A DNA stretch of 64,000 nucleotides from Psychromonas sp. L1A2. GTDB lineage: Bacteria > Pseudomonadota > Gammaproteobacteria > Enterobacterales > Psychromonadaceae. Position 1 is the first letter of the stretch. Every line of letters begins with the position of its first letter. The DNA lies in the NCBI RefSeq assembly GCF_009828855.1, contig NZ_WUAG01000001.1, positions 1,860,001 to 1,924,000 on the forward strand. Reading direction: 5' to 3'. The position numbers were made by a program, and so were the translations under genes. The notes beneath the pieces were generated by a model, which was given only the letters and a program-made list of their open reading frames with translations, was not told the DNA's origin and did not search any database. Shown in pieces: positions 47,163 through 57,636 of the stretch.

Positions 47163-47700
47163 TCATTTTTTATCTAATACCTGTTCTTGACTCAATTTAC
47201 GAACTTGCTCTTTCTCTCGAAGCTGAACACGACTTATTTCAACTTTTTCCTTTGAGTATTTCTGTAAATCGAGTTTTAATTTATCTGATAATTCTCGCGG
47301 TCTTTGTCATTGATTAGTGATTTATCGCTTATCACTTCATTAAATAGTTTCATATCAGATTCAGAAATTTGAATTAAATATGGATTGCCTAAATCAACTA
47401 TTGTAGCGAATGCCTTTGAAGAGTTCTTTTAAAGAGCAAAAACAGTAGTTAATGCGTTGTCATTATGTTGAACAGCTTTAACCAGTAAATCATTGTTTTT
47501 AAACGCTTCTTTTGCTCTTAATGCATATAAATTATTTAACACATATTTACCTGCTTCTAATCCATTTTCAATACTCTTTTCAAAGCTTGAGGATCATTTT
47601 TTATTCTATTTCACCAGTCCTTGAAATAGCCTTTATGTGTAGCGGTATATCTAAAGATGATGATTGGGATTCCGTTGAACTGGGGGTTTAGTATTCTGGC
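47163..47700 (-). pseudogene. decayed gene between gajA and the giant ATPase gene
   Basis: Coding-like minus-strand stretches can be joined only across several lesions: GIPIIIFRYTATHKGYFKDW, then SIENGLEAGKYVLNNLYALR and AKEAFKNNDLLVKAVQHND to a TAA, then KAFATIVDLGNPYLIQISES and DMKLFNEVISDKSLINDKDR, and after a frameshift near 47305 ELSDKLKLDLQKYSKEKVEI with a charged coiled-coil tail ending ...LDKK and TGA. At least two frameshifts and one nonsense codon. I do not recognise the protein. It lies in line with the island's other genes and probably belonged to the same mobile or defence block. Confidence 0.5.
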
Positions 47701-47720
47701 TTTACTCCAGTAACGAAGTA

Positions 47721-47750
47721 AACCCGAATGCACATTTTGTGTATTTGGGT
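47721..47750. terminator. hairpin between island genes
   Basis: AACCCGAATGCACA pairs with TGTGTATTTGGGT with one or two mismatches. It lies between the giant ATPase gene stop and the decayed gene. On the minus strand it may terminate the ATPase gene. Confidence 0.4.
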
Positions 47751-47886
47751 AGTTGAATTATCAAACGTAACGGGGACAAAACATAAATCGATTTAGTCTT
47801 ATAACAAAGTAAAAAAGATATATATTGTTAGTAACAGAAAGCAAACCTATTCATCAGCTTTCAAATTTCGAACCAGTACATTTCCA

Positions 47887-50800
47887 CTAGGCAATATTAT
47901 AAGAAACGATAAATTCTTTTCCTTCGACATGAAATTGTTTTTTATCTTCAAAATCAATATCTTTAAGAATATGTATATTTTCTCCCACCAGAAATAACTC
48001 ATAAAGGTCAGCTTTTTCTTTTGAAAAACTAAGTTCATTTTTTGTTATGTGAAACTTATTACCAGAGAGGGTCTTAACTTCTACATATTTAGTAATACCG
48101 TCACTATTTGTGTATTTAATATCGCAACCATAACTATCATCATCCTTCGAAATCCAAGTAACTTTGCCTTTACCATACTTATCTTCCAAGTATTCATAAG
48201 CATATTCTTCAGAACTATCTCCAATTTCTTTCTTACGATTATCATTAGACGAAGAATGCTTATATGGTTTTTTACTTTTCCCACGAGGGTTATTCGGTTT
48301 ATTTGGGAGGCCTAGTGTAGCTTCTTTCGCTTTTTTGATTGGCTTCTTAGCTTTTGAATCACTACCCTCTTGCTCGGATTTAGCTTCTTGCTTCTTAGCT
48401 AAATTCGCAGCAATATGATCTGTTATTACTTCTATTTTATGAGAAAAATAGAGGAGGCTTAGATAGTCTATATTTCCTTCTAGGCTATCAACATCAATTT
48501 TCATTTCGTTCTGCTGAACTATTGAAATGAAGTCGACTTCAGTTGCATTTACTCCATCTAAAGAAAAGTTATTACTTATAAAGACCTGAACAGCTTTACT
48601 GTAATCAACACTTAAGGTTAGTTTATTGGCCTCTGCAATTTTATTAATGTAGTTATTGTTATATTCATAGTTGTTAATTATTCTAGTGAAGTTTTTTTCT
48701 TCATGGTTATCTATGCACCAAGAATACAGTTTTTTCTTAAAATCATATAAATTGCTTTCAAAGGCTTGTTTCAAGTTTATTTTATGAAACTCAAAAAAAT
48801 CAATTTCATAATAAGAAAATCTGCAATTATTAAATTCAGCTATATCTATTTTTAGCTCTTCAAACAAACAGGCGATACTTTTACAACTATCAAAATTATT
48901 TAAGTTTGAGTAAACAATGCCAGTGATATCGCTTTCAACCTGTAAGTCATTTACAACACTTACTAATAGCTCTTCATCAGTAGCAAACTCATATTCATTG
49001 CAAATCAATGTATATACAGTTTTCCAAAATGAATAATATTCATCAGTTATACCTAATAGTTCTCTGGTTCTCGAAAGCTCATCTGCGCCAATATCATTGC
49101 GAATTGTTTGTTCTATATATGAATCTTCTTCCTTAATCATGTCCCGAAATATTTTAGTTTCTTGAATATCAAAAACTAAGCCAATAATATCAGCAAAGCA
49201 CTCCTGAAATTCAAAACAGTGCCTTAGCTCTTCCAATGAAGAATATTTATCAACTTTTATAAAATAGTTTTTGTTATCTTTTACATAATCATTATTATCA
49301 AGTTCAAATGTCTCTTCATCAATTGTATACAGTACATAATCACAAATATTAATTGAGATGTTTTTTAACTTCGAAAGCTCATCTTTTGCTTCTTTATCTT
49401 TTTCAATATTTTGAATTCTATATACTAAAATATATTGTGTTATCTTCCCTAGGAAGGTAGAAAACTCTTCATTTAAAGCTTCTAATATCGTTTTCTGTTT
49501 AATTTCTATTTTTAGAGAGCTTAAATTATTTATACCAAAAAATTCAATTACTTTGGGAGTGCTTTGCCTTCTAGGGTAGTTAAAAATGGCTTTCGAAGAG
49601 GTTATTTGTTTAGGTAGTTTTATGTTGCCATTGTAATAAACATCTTTAACAGGGAAATATTTTTTTACATCATCTTTAATGGCAAATAATTCAGTATTAG
49701 AAGTTTCTAAAACCTGTGAGTTTTTTTCGAAATGTTTAATACAGAGCTTATAAATTACTTGTGTTTGTTTACCTTCAGAAGAGTTCTTCTTCAAAGAGTC
49801 AACGATCCTATTAACAGCCTCGATTGATAACTTTTCAAATTTATCTACAGAACCAAGCTTTATTAGTACACTTTCAATGTCTGCTCGATTTAAACCATAT
49901 TTTTCAAAGCCTTTATATTCAAAATTAAACTTTAGCTCATTAATTAACGGACTCCAGTTATTGTTACCAACAAAGAAATCTTTAAAAATTCCTTTTGATT
50001 TCACTTTATAAATAATGAAGGAAGGTTTTGTAATAATTATATGTTGATAACTGGTAGTGGACTCTCCAACCTTGGAGTACTTAAAGATATCATCATTACT
50101 AAAGTTATCTAATTGTTTATAGATTAAGGGATCTAAACAAAACCAAATTACTAATTTCTCTAGTGTGATTTTTTCAATAATTTCAGTGAACTTTGAGATT
50201 TCAGTATATGAATGAGAGTTTCCTCTATAATTAATGGGCTTTTTATAATGTTCAAAAACAAAATTACTATATTTATACTTTTGAATGTCTTTATGCGTAA
50301 TGAACTTAGTGTATTTGTTTACACCTAACCACAAAAAAAATTGTTCAACACTTTCTAAATCCTGGTCGGTAAAACTAAATGAATGAAAATCAGAAAGGTA
50401 ATTTACATCATCAAGTATCCCATCAAATAGAAACTCAGTCAGTTTTCCAGATGGGTAACTGCTAGATAAATATAAATCCTTTGTTTCTGAGATAAGCCCC
50501 CTTTTATTTAATAACTGAACTTTAGTAACATTAGGTATCTGAGTTTTATCGAATTTTAAATAATTCTCATATAAGGATAAAACCATTTTACTAATTAATT
50601 CAGCGTTAGTAGATGGGTCATCAGTTATTAACTTGTTTGTGCTAGATATTATTTTTTGTATTACTGGAACCGGCTGATATTGTTGAATATTTGTAATTTC
50701 ATTTAAAAGTTTTTGTAGCTCCCTAGTTTTATCACTTGATTCAATATCAAACTTAATTACTAGCTGGGCAAACAATTCTCTATGCATAAACTTTATGTTT

Positions 50801-52215
50801 ACATATTCAGGAAGAGAGAAATTTTGAGTTGAGGGAGTGTATACGTCATCGTCTAGTGAAATTACATCATTATTACTATCAACTAAAAATTCTAGTTTAG
50901 TTTTGTGTTTGAACGACTTATGAAACATAAAAATCAATGAGGCTCTTTCTTTAAGACAAGAAATACTTTTACTTAACTCTGTCAAAGGCTTTGTACTAAT
51001 ACTTTTTTTTATATCAAACGTTGCAACATCAATTGATCCATCCGAAGGAATTATTAGATTCTTAAACAAATACTCCTTCTTTACACTTTGAACAAATACT
51101 GAAAGATCGTTAATGAATAAGACTTCTGATTTACTTCTATATCTACCGTCTAAACATGGAAATATATCTAAATTTTCAATTGCTTCATCAATAGCATCAT
51201 AAAACCCTAGATCCAACAATACATTATTAGGATTTGAATATGAAAGCATTTCCAGCGCTTTAAAGTTGACACTAGTTTGAGTTAGCTTCTTTGCTGTGGA
51301 TATTATTAATTCAACTAGCTTTTCTAAAATAAATCGATTTTTAGGGCTATTGTTTATTTCATTTCGAGAACTATTGAGTTCAAATGTTCCATGCACAATA
51401 AAAGGAAGATCAATAATTAATTTTGTGGGAAAGTATGCAAAAAGTTCTTTAATATGACAGCTTAAATCATCTTGAAGAGCAATTTTTAAATCATAAAACT
51501 CTTCTTCATTTTCTTTATCCCAATACTTTGAGGGTAACCTTTCTTTCTTTTCAAAAACAGTCCACTTTTTTGACAAATCAGCTTTGTTAATAGATAGAAC
51601 TGGATCTTCATCAATATATACTTCAAGAGTTTGTATCGAATTTAAAAATAGTAATATTTCATTTTTTAAACCACTAATTTGCTTTTTGATATCTTTTAGA
51701 AATTTAGGTTTATAATTTATTCTTATACTTGTAACCCAGTCGTTATTAGCTTTATCTGAAATTTTAGGAATTGATAGGAAGGGTATCGGATAAACACTTT
51801 CTGGTAAATTTTGATCCTCTCTTATTTCAGCACGTTCTTCTGGCGTGAATAACTCATCAAATACTTGGTTAACTATTGCATTAGAAAATTCAATATTTAA
51901 CCCTTTGCTGTTTATTGATATTTTCTCACTCCAATTAATAATTGAACGAAATCCCAATCCCTTATTTCCAATATACTTTTTTGAAGTTTTAGGGCTCAAA
52001 TTTGAAATCATTAATGACTCAATACCTTTGAAACTAAATGGAGTACACTTTTCTTTTTCCCCTCGATTTGAAATAGTTAAAGTATTATTAGTCGTATTTA
52101 ATTCAATTCTGACTTCTTTTGAACACTCATCATCAGCATTCTGTAACAACTCTAATAATTGCCTGCCGTTATATTCTTTTTCAGTCTCAACTTCTCGATT
52201 ATATGCAGAAACCAT
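47887..52215 (-). CDS. giant GHKL (sacsin-type) ATPase with C-terminal NOV/DUF3883 nuclease-like domain
   Basis: A 1442-residue protein. The N-terminal HSP90/GHKL ATPase fold has its N-box LELLQNADDE (21-30), TISNRGE (48-54) and the glycine-rich lid IGNKGLGFRS (82-91). A long helical/beta middle of about 1150 residues follows with no named domain, then a Lys/Ser-rich linker (KPIKKAKEATLG, about 1310-1360) and a DUF3883 domain: GDSSEEYAYEYLEDKYGKG, DDSYGCDIKY and KYVEVKTLSG, the D...E-x-K core of a PD-(D/E)XK nuclease. Such sacsin-NOV proteins recur in defence islands but their mechanism is not established. The family N-terminus extends upstream of this ATG, where an in-frame ATC at 52279-52281 follows AAGGA by seven bases; see findings. 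Confidence 0.85.
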   Translation of the reverse strand: MVSAYNREVETEKEYNGRQLLELLQNADDECSKEVRIELNTTNNTLTISNRGEKEKCTPFSFKGIESLMISNLSPKTSKKYIGNKGLGFRSIINWSEKISINSKGLNIEFSNAIVNQVFDELFTPEERAEIREDQNLPESVYPIPFLSIPKISDKANNDWVTSIRINYKPKFLKDIKKQISGLKNEILLFLNSIQTLEVYIDEDPVLSINKADLSKKWTVFEKKERLPSKYWDKENEEEFYDLKIALQDDLSCHIKELFAYFPTKLIIDLPFIVHGTFELNSSRNEINNSPKNRFILEKLVELIISTAKKLTQTSVNFKALEMLSYSNPNNVLLDLGFYDAIDEAIENLDIFPCLDGRYRSKSEVLFINDLSVFVQSVKKEYLFKNLIIPSDGSIDVATFDIKKSISTKPLTELSKSISCLKERASLIFMFHKSFKHKTKLEFLVDSNNDVISLDDDVYTPSTQNFSLPEYVNIKFMHRELFAQLVIKFDIESSDKTRELQKLLNEITNIQQYQPVPVIQKIISSTNKLITDDPSTNAELISKMVLSLYENYLKFDKTQIPNVTKVQLLNKRGLISETKDLYLSSSYPSGKLTEFLFDGILDDVNYLSDFHSFSFTDQDLESVEQFFLWLGVNKYTKFITHKDIQKYKYSNFVFEHYKKPINYRGNSHSYTEISKFTEIIEKITLEKLVIWFCLDPLIYKQLDNFSNDDIFKYSKVGESTTSYQHIIITKPSFIIYKVKSKGIFKDFFVGNNNWSPLINELKFNFEYKGFEKYGLNRADIESVLIKLGSVDKFEKLSIEAVNRIVDSLKKNSSEGKQTQVIYKLCIKHFEKNSQVLETSNTELFAIKDDVKKYFPVKDVYYNGNIKLPKQITSSKAIFNYPRRQSTPKVIEFFGINNLSSLKIEIKQKTILEALNEEFSTFLGKITQYILVYRIQNIEKDKEAKDELSKLKNISINICDYVLYTIDEETFELDNNDYVKDNKNYFIKVDKYSSLEELRHCFEFQECFADIIGLVFDIQETKIFRDMIKEEDSYIEQTIRNDIGADELSRTRELLGITDEYYSFWKTVYTLICNEYEFATDEELLVSVVNDLQVESDITGIVYSNLNNFDSCKSIACLFEELKIDIAEFNNCRFSYYEIDFFEFHKINLKQAFESNLYDFKKKLYSWCIDNHEEKNFTRIINNYEYNNNYINKIAEANKLTLSVDYSKAVQVFISNNFSLDGVNATEVDFISIVQQNEMKIDVDSLEGNIDYLSLLYFSHKIEVITDHIAANLAKKQEAKSEQEGSDSKAKKPIKKAKEATLGLPNKPNNPRGKSKKPYKHSSSNDNRKKEIGDSSEEYAYEYLEDKYGKGKVTWISKDDDSYGCDIKYTNSDGITKYVEVKTLSGNKFHITKNELSFSKEKADLYELFLVGENIHILKDIDFEDKKQFHVEGKEFIVSYNIA

Positions 52216-52537
52216 ATCAGCAGGAGACGTTTGATAAACCTCTTTTCGATTGTTAATTTTTTCGAGTATTAAAGATTTGATAGCTAAATCCTTCAGTATT
52301 AGATAAGTAGTAATTAACTAAAAATGTAACTTACATATATCACATCAACTACCCACTTTGATCATTTGAGTAATTAGAATAGGTTTTATGTAAGTCGCTT
52401 TTGGCACATATGGTTAAAGAAGGACCAAGACCGTATCTAGTCCACTAAATAATGATTATTGTTTCAAAAAATCAGGATTTAGCTGCTTTTAGACCCATTT
52501 TTTGTAATATGTAATGGCTACACTAATTAATATGGCA
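52216..52537. other. gap between the giant ATPase gene and IS30
   Basis: 322 bases. The first third (to the TAG at 52318-52320) is an in-frame coding extension of the ATPase gene without a normal start codon. The rest is AT-rich, probably promoter, with no further feature. Confidence 0.5.
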
Positions 52538-53627
52538 GATTCAAGTCTGAAGTGCATAACGACTAAGCAGCTACAGCTGCCATATGTTCAGCCATTAATT
52601 TGGCTGGCGTATTGTAATCTAATTTCTTTCTTGGTCTTTCATTGAGTTTCACTATTACATCTTTTACTGCCCAATTCGATACTTTTTTAAAGTCGATAGA
52701 TTTGGGCCAATATTGTCTTAATAAACCATTTGTATTTTCATTCAAACCGCGTTGCCATGAACAGTATGGATCTGCAAAATAAACTGCACACTTTAAATTT
52801 TTGGTTAACTCTTTGTGATAAGCGAACTCTTTACTGTTATCAGCGGTAATGGTTAATACTGCATCTTCAAATGGTTTTAATAATGCAAGAGTGGCCGCAG
52901 TGACAGTCTTTGCTGATTTATCATCAATACGTATCGATACAGTAAAACGCATTTTACGCTCAACAATAGTCACCAATGCGCCGCTGTGTCCTTTACCAAT
53001 GACTAAATCTATTTCCCAATCACCAACTCGGCTACGTGTGTCAACGATACTAGGTCGCTCATCGATACTGACGCGGTTATTGATAAAACCTCGACCAGCT
53101 TGCTTATCTTTATTGCGCGCTTGGGTAAGCCTTGCCTTTTCGGCGTAGATGTTGGAATAATTGACCACCATTCCGCTTATCGGAGTAAATATGTTGGTAA
53201 ATAGTTTCATAGCTAATACTGATGCCACGCTCTTTCTTAAGCCATCCTGAAATTTGTTCAGGGCTCCATTTATCATCTAGCTTTATATTTATTAATGCAA
53301 TCAGAATAGATGTCATTTTTATTGCTTTACGGGCATCAATACGGCGTTTAATTGTTGCTTGTTGAGCTTGATTAATACGGTAACCTCGCTTGCCTGTATT
53401 GCGAGCAAACTCTCTACTAAGCGTCGATTGATTCACATTCAATTGTTTAGCTATTTTATTTTGACTCATGCCTATTTTCTTTAGTGCGTAAATCTGGCAT
53501 CGTTGCGCATAGGTCAGTTGTTTATATGTTTTCATTGTTGCATCTCTTGCCGGAGAAAAAGCGATAAGCATATATTCAGCTGATCGTCTTTTCTACCAAT
53601 TCAAGTTATGCACTTATGATCTGAATC
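52538..53627 (-). mobile_element. IS30 family insertion sequence, 1090 bp
   Basis: Bounded by imperfect 23-bp inverted repeats: GATTCAAGTCTGAAGTGCATAAC at 52538-52560 shares GATTCA and AAGTGCATAAC with the reverse complement of 53605-53627. CA on both flanks would be the 2-bp target duplication typical of IS30. It contains one transposase gene, frameshifted. It separates the defence island from tamB. Confidence 0.85.
52563..53535 (-). pseudogene. IS30 transposase, frameshifted
   Basis: The N-terminal frame (from ATG 53535) has the IS30 helix-turn-helix: KTYKQLTYAQRCQIYALKKI and SQNKIAKQLNVNQSTLSREF. It stops after HLRRKGKAYPSAQ. The second frame continues NKDKQAGRGFINNRVSIDER and carries the DDE core: D in VGDWEIDLVIGKGHSG, D in ITADNSKEFAYH and E in GLNENTNGLLRQYWPK. 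One extra base within GCGCGC near 53115-53120 explains the shift. IS30 elements normally use a single unshifted gene, so this copy is probably inactive unless complemented. Confidence 0.85.
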
Positions 53628-53644
53628 CAAGTAAGTAATAGAGA

Positions 53645-53686
53645 TAAAAAACCTCATAAAAGGAAATTGAATTACTTTTATGAGGC
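53645..53686 (-). terminator. rho-independent terminator of the tam operon
   Basis: CCTCATAAAAG and CTTTTATGAGG form an 11-bp stem; on the minus strand it is followed by TTTTTT. It lies 18 bases beyond tamB and 18 bases from the IS30 edge, so the insertion spared it. Confidence 0.85.
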
Positions 53687-53703
53687 AGAAAATAAAGAAA
53701 CTA

Positions 53704-56700
53704 CTAGTCCCAATCCCATTCATAGTAAGCATCAACTGCTTGGTATAATCCGCTTGATGCTTCTATGTAGAATTTTTTAAACAATTCATAGCGAATAGCA
53801 AAAATAGTAAATGAATCAAAAACACCAACGCCATAACTTACTTCAACACCGGGTGCTATTGTTCCTTTAATACCTACAGATTGCTCACTACCTTGACCAT
53901 TTGAAGCTAATGACAAATCTTTAATTCCTACTTTATCACCAATATCATTTATAACACCATCAGTCTGCCCTGCTCCTAAGTCAATTAAAATAGCGGCAAG
54001 TTGACTCGTATTACCATCACCAGAGTCATTAGCAATTGAATGCCCACGGGTTATATATGAAAGAGCATTTTGTTGTGACATAGCAGGATCAGAAAATATG
54101 GTTAATTGTATTTGATCCGGAGTACCGGTTACACGTACACCAGCCGTTACATTATCTTCAATGTTAGTTGGATCACGTATAGCTTCAATATTCAAGTAAG
54201 GAGCGTCTGCTTGGCCCTGGAAAATAATTCGACTATTTTGCAATACTAATTGTTGCGATAAAGCACGGTAGCTTCCCTCAGAAAACGTCAATTCACCATT
54301 TACTGTTAGTTCTTTTATTAATTCTTTTCTTACTAATAAATCACCATGGATGTATGAATCTAAACCGATAGCTTTTATACGTAAACTGTCACCTAAAGAT
54401 ACTTTAACATTCATCTTAATTGGTAAATCAGCACTATCAGTTTGTTGTTCAGCATCTACTACGATAATATCTTTTGATACATTTACTGCACCGACAGGTA
54501 ATTCTTTAACGGTAATATTACCTTTATCGACTTTTATAATACCTTCAACACTGATATGTTGATCATAAATTATGTCTATATTTGGGCTAACATAAAGTTC
54601 TATTTTCCCATAATCTTCAATCCGCATTTGATCTGCTTGTAGCTGAATCGTCGCTTTAAGCTCATTTGCCCAATCGATCATACCAGTGATATCAACACGT
54701 CCATCCGTATCGACATCTTTCTTCGTATCGTTTACTAGATTCGCCATTCGTTGTGGGATACTTACAGTACTAATCGCGGTGTCTTTAAATGATATCAATT
54801 TATCTACAAATGACTTACGCTTTTTCTTCGATTCTTTTTTACTATTAGTAAAGAAAAAACCATTAACGGTTGCAGTGTTATTATCGATACTAATTTTAGT
54901 ATTCAAATCAGAAACTTGGACTGGTGAACTAGGTGCCTTCATTGAAACATCTGCAATGACTACTTGTCCTTTAACAGAGGGTTTATCAAGTCGCCCACTA
55001 ATATTAATATCTGCTTTGAGATAACCTGCTAATTTATCTATTTGAGGAATAAGAACAGAAAACGCATCAAAATTTGGTAATGATAAATCTAGATTAGCCT
55101 CAATTTCTGGTGTCGTTTTATAGGGCTTTATCTGCCCTTTTAAATTCGTATTTAATAAACCATCAGATATGGCTTTTAAAGCAAAATTAGCTTTTTGTTG
55201 ATCTGTTTGCATTTCAATATGGAACGCTTCAACTGGATAATTTATCGGTTTTTGAGCATTCTCATCTGCCATTATATTAAGAGCAATATCTTTGCCATCT
55301 ACTGTGAGATCAATACTTGGCTTCTGGTTTTTCGTCCATGCCATTTTAATATCAGCATCCAAAGCGCCTTCTAGTGAAAGTGTTTTGGGAATAAATGGTG
55401 ATAACGAGGCAATTAAAAAGTCATTAACATTAATGTTAATATTACCATTATCACCAGCACTGAATTTATTAATACAAAGTTGACCATTCTTGGCATTATT
55501 ATCGTTAGTCACAGACCAACAATGTTCCGTTAAATTGATTGTTTCTTTTTCCATTGTTACAGTGAAAGGTTTTTCTAAAACAAGTAATCCCTGTGTAGTT
55601 TTTATTAAGCCTTTATTGAGTTTTGCTTGCCAATTCTTTAATTCTTGGGTAAATAATATATCTAAATCACTACTGGCTAGATCACTTTTTAATGAAATGT
55701 TTACGTTATGTTCAACTTTCTTAGTTGATACATCTTCTGGATTGATAGAGACGGATAGAGATTCAATTTTTTGTTTATTGGCGATTATATTTTTAGCATC
55801 AACATTTAAATCTGCAAAAGGAATATCAGCAATAGTTGCTTTTCCAGTTAAACTTAAGCGTTCAACACTGCTTTCCAGGTAACTAATATTAGAGGCCTCT
55901 AAACTAGTATTAACTTGCATCTTTTCTAAACTGCCAGCTAGCGTTACTTTGCCGATAATTTTACCAGTCGTTTCAACAACAATTTTACTTAAATCTTGAA
56001 TATTTAAATCTAAAACAAGATCATTTTTGTCTGCAACTTTTCCGTTAACTTCAATAATATTTTTACCATTAATGATGTTGAGGTTGTTGACATTAAACCC
56101 AGATTTTTCATCTCCATTAACTGAACCATTAACAATCAATGGCTTATCTAAAAAAGAGCCTTTTAAGTCAATAATAGGGAAACTAAATGCCCATGCTGGT
56201 TTATTATTATCACTTAATGGGACTGTAACTGATTGTTTAATGTGTCCATTAAGTGTTGCAGGGTAAGTGTCACTAAGTTCTTTGAAGTCTATATTATTGA
56301 TATTTAAATCGCCCAACCAAGTAATATTGTTTACCCAATTAAGTTTTCCTGTTAATAGTATTTTACCTTGCAGTGTATTGATTAATAATTTTTTTAATGC
56401 CAAAGACTGAAGATCCCCCTGCCCTTGAATACTTATATCTCCATCAGGTAGATCGGGTAATGCATAATGAGTTTGAACATCTAACGTATAATTATTAAGA
56501 TCCCCACGACTAGATACGTTACCTTTACTCGTACTTACTTGTTCAGTACCCGTTAAAGGCCATGTAAATTTGTCCCATTGAATAGTTAGTTGATGTGGTA
56601 AATTCTCACTATAGAGATCAATTTTATTATTAATTTTGGCATTAATTAACTGACTTAATGTTATTTCTGAATGCAAGTCAGCTAAGTCACCTTTACTCAT

Positions 56701-57636
56701 TAATTTTATTTTTTGACCTTTTAATAAAGTACTAGGCTCTAACTCTTTAACTTCTTTTACGTTAACAACGACTTCGATATCCATTGGGTAGCGTTTGCTT
56801 AAATCAATATAGCCTTTTATATCTACATTGGCTTCAGGTATATCTAATTCAAAGTTATCAATTTTCACTTCTGAACCAATAAAGGTAAACTTACTTTTTA
56901 AGTCATTAATAACACTAATATTTTCTTTATTTTGGATTAGTTTAAAATTATTAATATTTAATTTATTTGCAATAAGATTAAATGGCAATACAACTTCAGG
57001 TAAGGTTTGATCCGTTAGAATTGCAGGGAAAGAAGTGCTCTGGTTGTTATGTTTAGGCGTTGTTTTTTGTACCTGCGCAGGTTGAGCTTCAGCATCAGCT
57101 AATACAACCGTCAATCCACTTATACTCGTATTTAAGGTTAAATCATTGCCTTCTCCGTCAGCAGAAAGTAATAATTTTTTTAAATCAATATCAATACCAG
57201 CAACATTGATATGAGTGTTATTAATATCAAGGTGTCTGATATGTACCGGCAGTGGAAATTCTAATATAAAAGGTTCACTTTCTTCCTCTGCTGCTGGTTC
57301 TTCACTTTGAGGAATATGAATGTTCGCATTGTTGACGATTAGAGAATCAAGGCAGAATTCTTCTACTATACAACCCCAGTCAAACTGATAACTCACATTA
57401 TTAAGCTCAATTAAAGTATCACCATCTTGCCAACGAATACTTTCATAGATAGGCGAATAAAATAGGCTACCCTCAGTTAAACTAATATTTAAACGTGGTT
57501 CAATTTTTTCTAATACACTGATAATAAGTGAATTACCTGTATGGGTATTCGTCAGCCAAATAACTAATACGACAAGGACAAAAAGAACAAATAATAAACG
57601 CTTTGTAAACTTAGCGAGTGATACAAAAAACCTCAT
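53704..57636 (-). CDS. tamB: translocation and assembly module subunit TamB
   Basis: A 1310-residue inner-membrane-anchored, periplasm-spanning protein. An uncleaved signal anchor (about 10-30, LLFVLFVLVVLVIWL) is followed by a very long repetitive beta-strand region (beta-taco groove) and the conserved C-terminal TamB (DUF490) domain from about 930, ending ...YEWDWD. With TamA it helps insert some autotransporters and moves phospholipid to the outer membrane. Length is within the family range (E. coli 1259). Its ATG overlaps the tamA stop, so translation is coupled. Confidence 0.92.
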   Translation of the reverse strand: MRFFVSLAKFTKRLLFVLFVLVVLVIWLTNTHTGNSLIISVLEKIEPRLNISLTEGSLFYSPIYESIRWQDGDTLIELNNVSYQFDWGCIVEEFCLDSLIVNNANIHIPQSEEPAAEEESEPFILEFPLPVHIRHLDINNTHINVAGIDIDLKKLLLSADGEGNDLTLNTSISGLTVVLADAEAQPAQVQKTTPKHNNQSTSFPAILTDQTLPEVVLPFNLIANKLNINNFKLIQNKENISVINDLKSKFTFIGSEVKIDNFELDIPEANVDIKGYIDLSKRYPMDIEVVVNVKEVKELEPSTLLKGQKIKLMSKGDLADLHSEITLSQLINAKINNKIDLYSENLPHQLTIQWDKFTWPLTGTEQVSTSKGNVSSRGDLNNYTLDVQTHYALPDLPDGDISIQGQGDLQSLALKKLLINTLQGKILLTGKLNWVNNITWLGDLNINNIDFKELSDTYPATLNGHIKQSVTVPLSDNNKPAWAFSFPIIDLKGSFLDKPLIVNGSVNGDEKSGFNVNNLNIINGKNIIEVNGKVADKNDLVLDLNIQDLSKIVVETTGKIIGKVTLAGSLEKMQVNTSLEASNISYLESSVERLSLTGKATIADIPFADLNVDAKNIIANKQKIESLSVSINPEDVSTKKVEHNVNISLKSDLASSDLDILFTQELKNWQAKLNKGLIKTTQGLLVLEKPFTVTMEKETINLTEHCWSVTNDNNAKNGQLCINKFSAGDNGNININVNDFLIASLSPFIPKTLSLEGALDADIKMAWTKNQKPSIDLTVDGKDIALNIMADENAQKPINYPVEAFHIEMQTDQQKANFALKAISDGLLNTNLKGQIKPYKTTPEIEANLDLSLPNFDAFSVLIPQIDKLAGYLKADINISGRLDKPSVKGQVVIADVSMKAPSSPVQVSDLNTKISIDNNTATVNGFFFTNSKKESKKKRKSFVDKLISFKDTAISTVSIPQRMANLVNDTKKDVDTDGRVDITGMIDWANELKATIQLQADQMRIEDYGKIELYVSPNIDIIYDQHISVEGIIKVDKGNITVKELPVGAVNVSKDIIVVDAEQQTDSADLPIKMNVKVSLGDSLRIKAIGLDSYIHGDLLVRKELIKELTVNGELTFSEGSYRALSQQLVLQNSRIIFQGQADAPYLNIEAIRDPTNIEDNVTAGVRVTGTPDQIQLTIFSDPAMSQQNALSYITRGHSIANDSGDGNTSQLAAILIDLGAGQTDGVINDIGDKVGIKDLSLASNGQGSEQSVGIKGTIAPGVEVSYGVGVFDSFTIFAIRYELFKKFYIEASSGLYQAVDAYYEWDWD

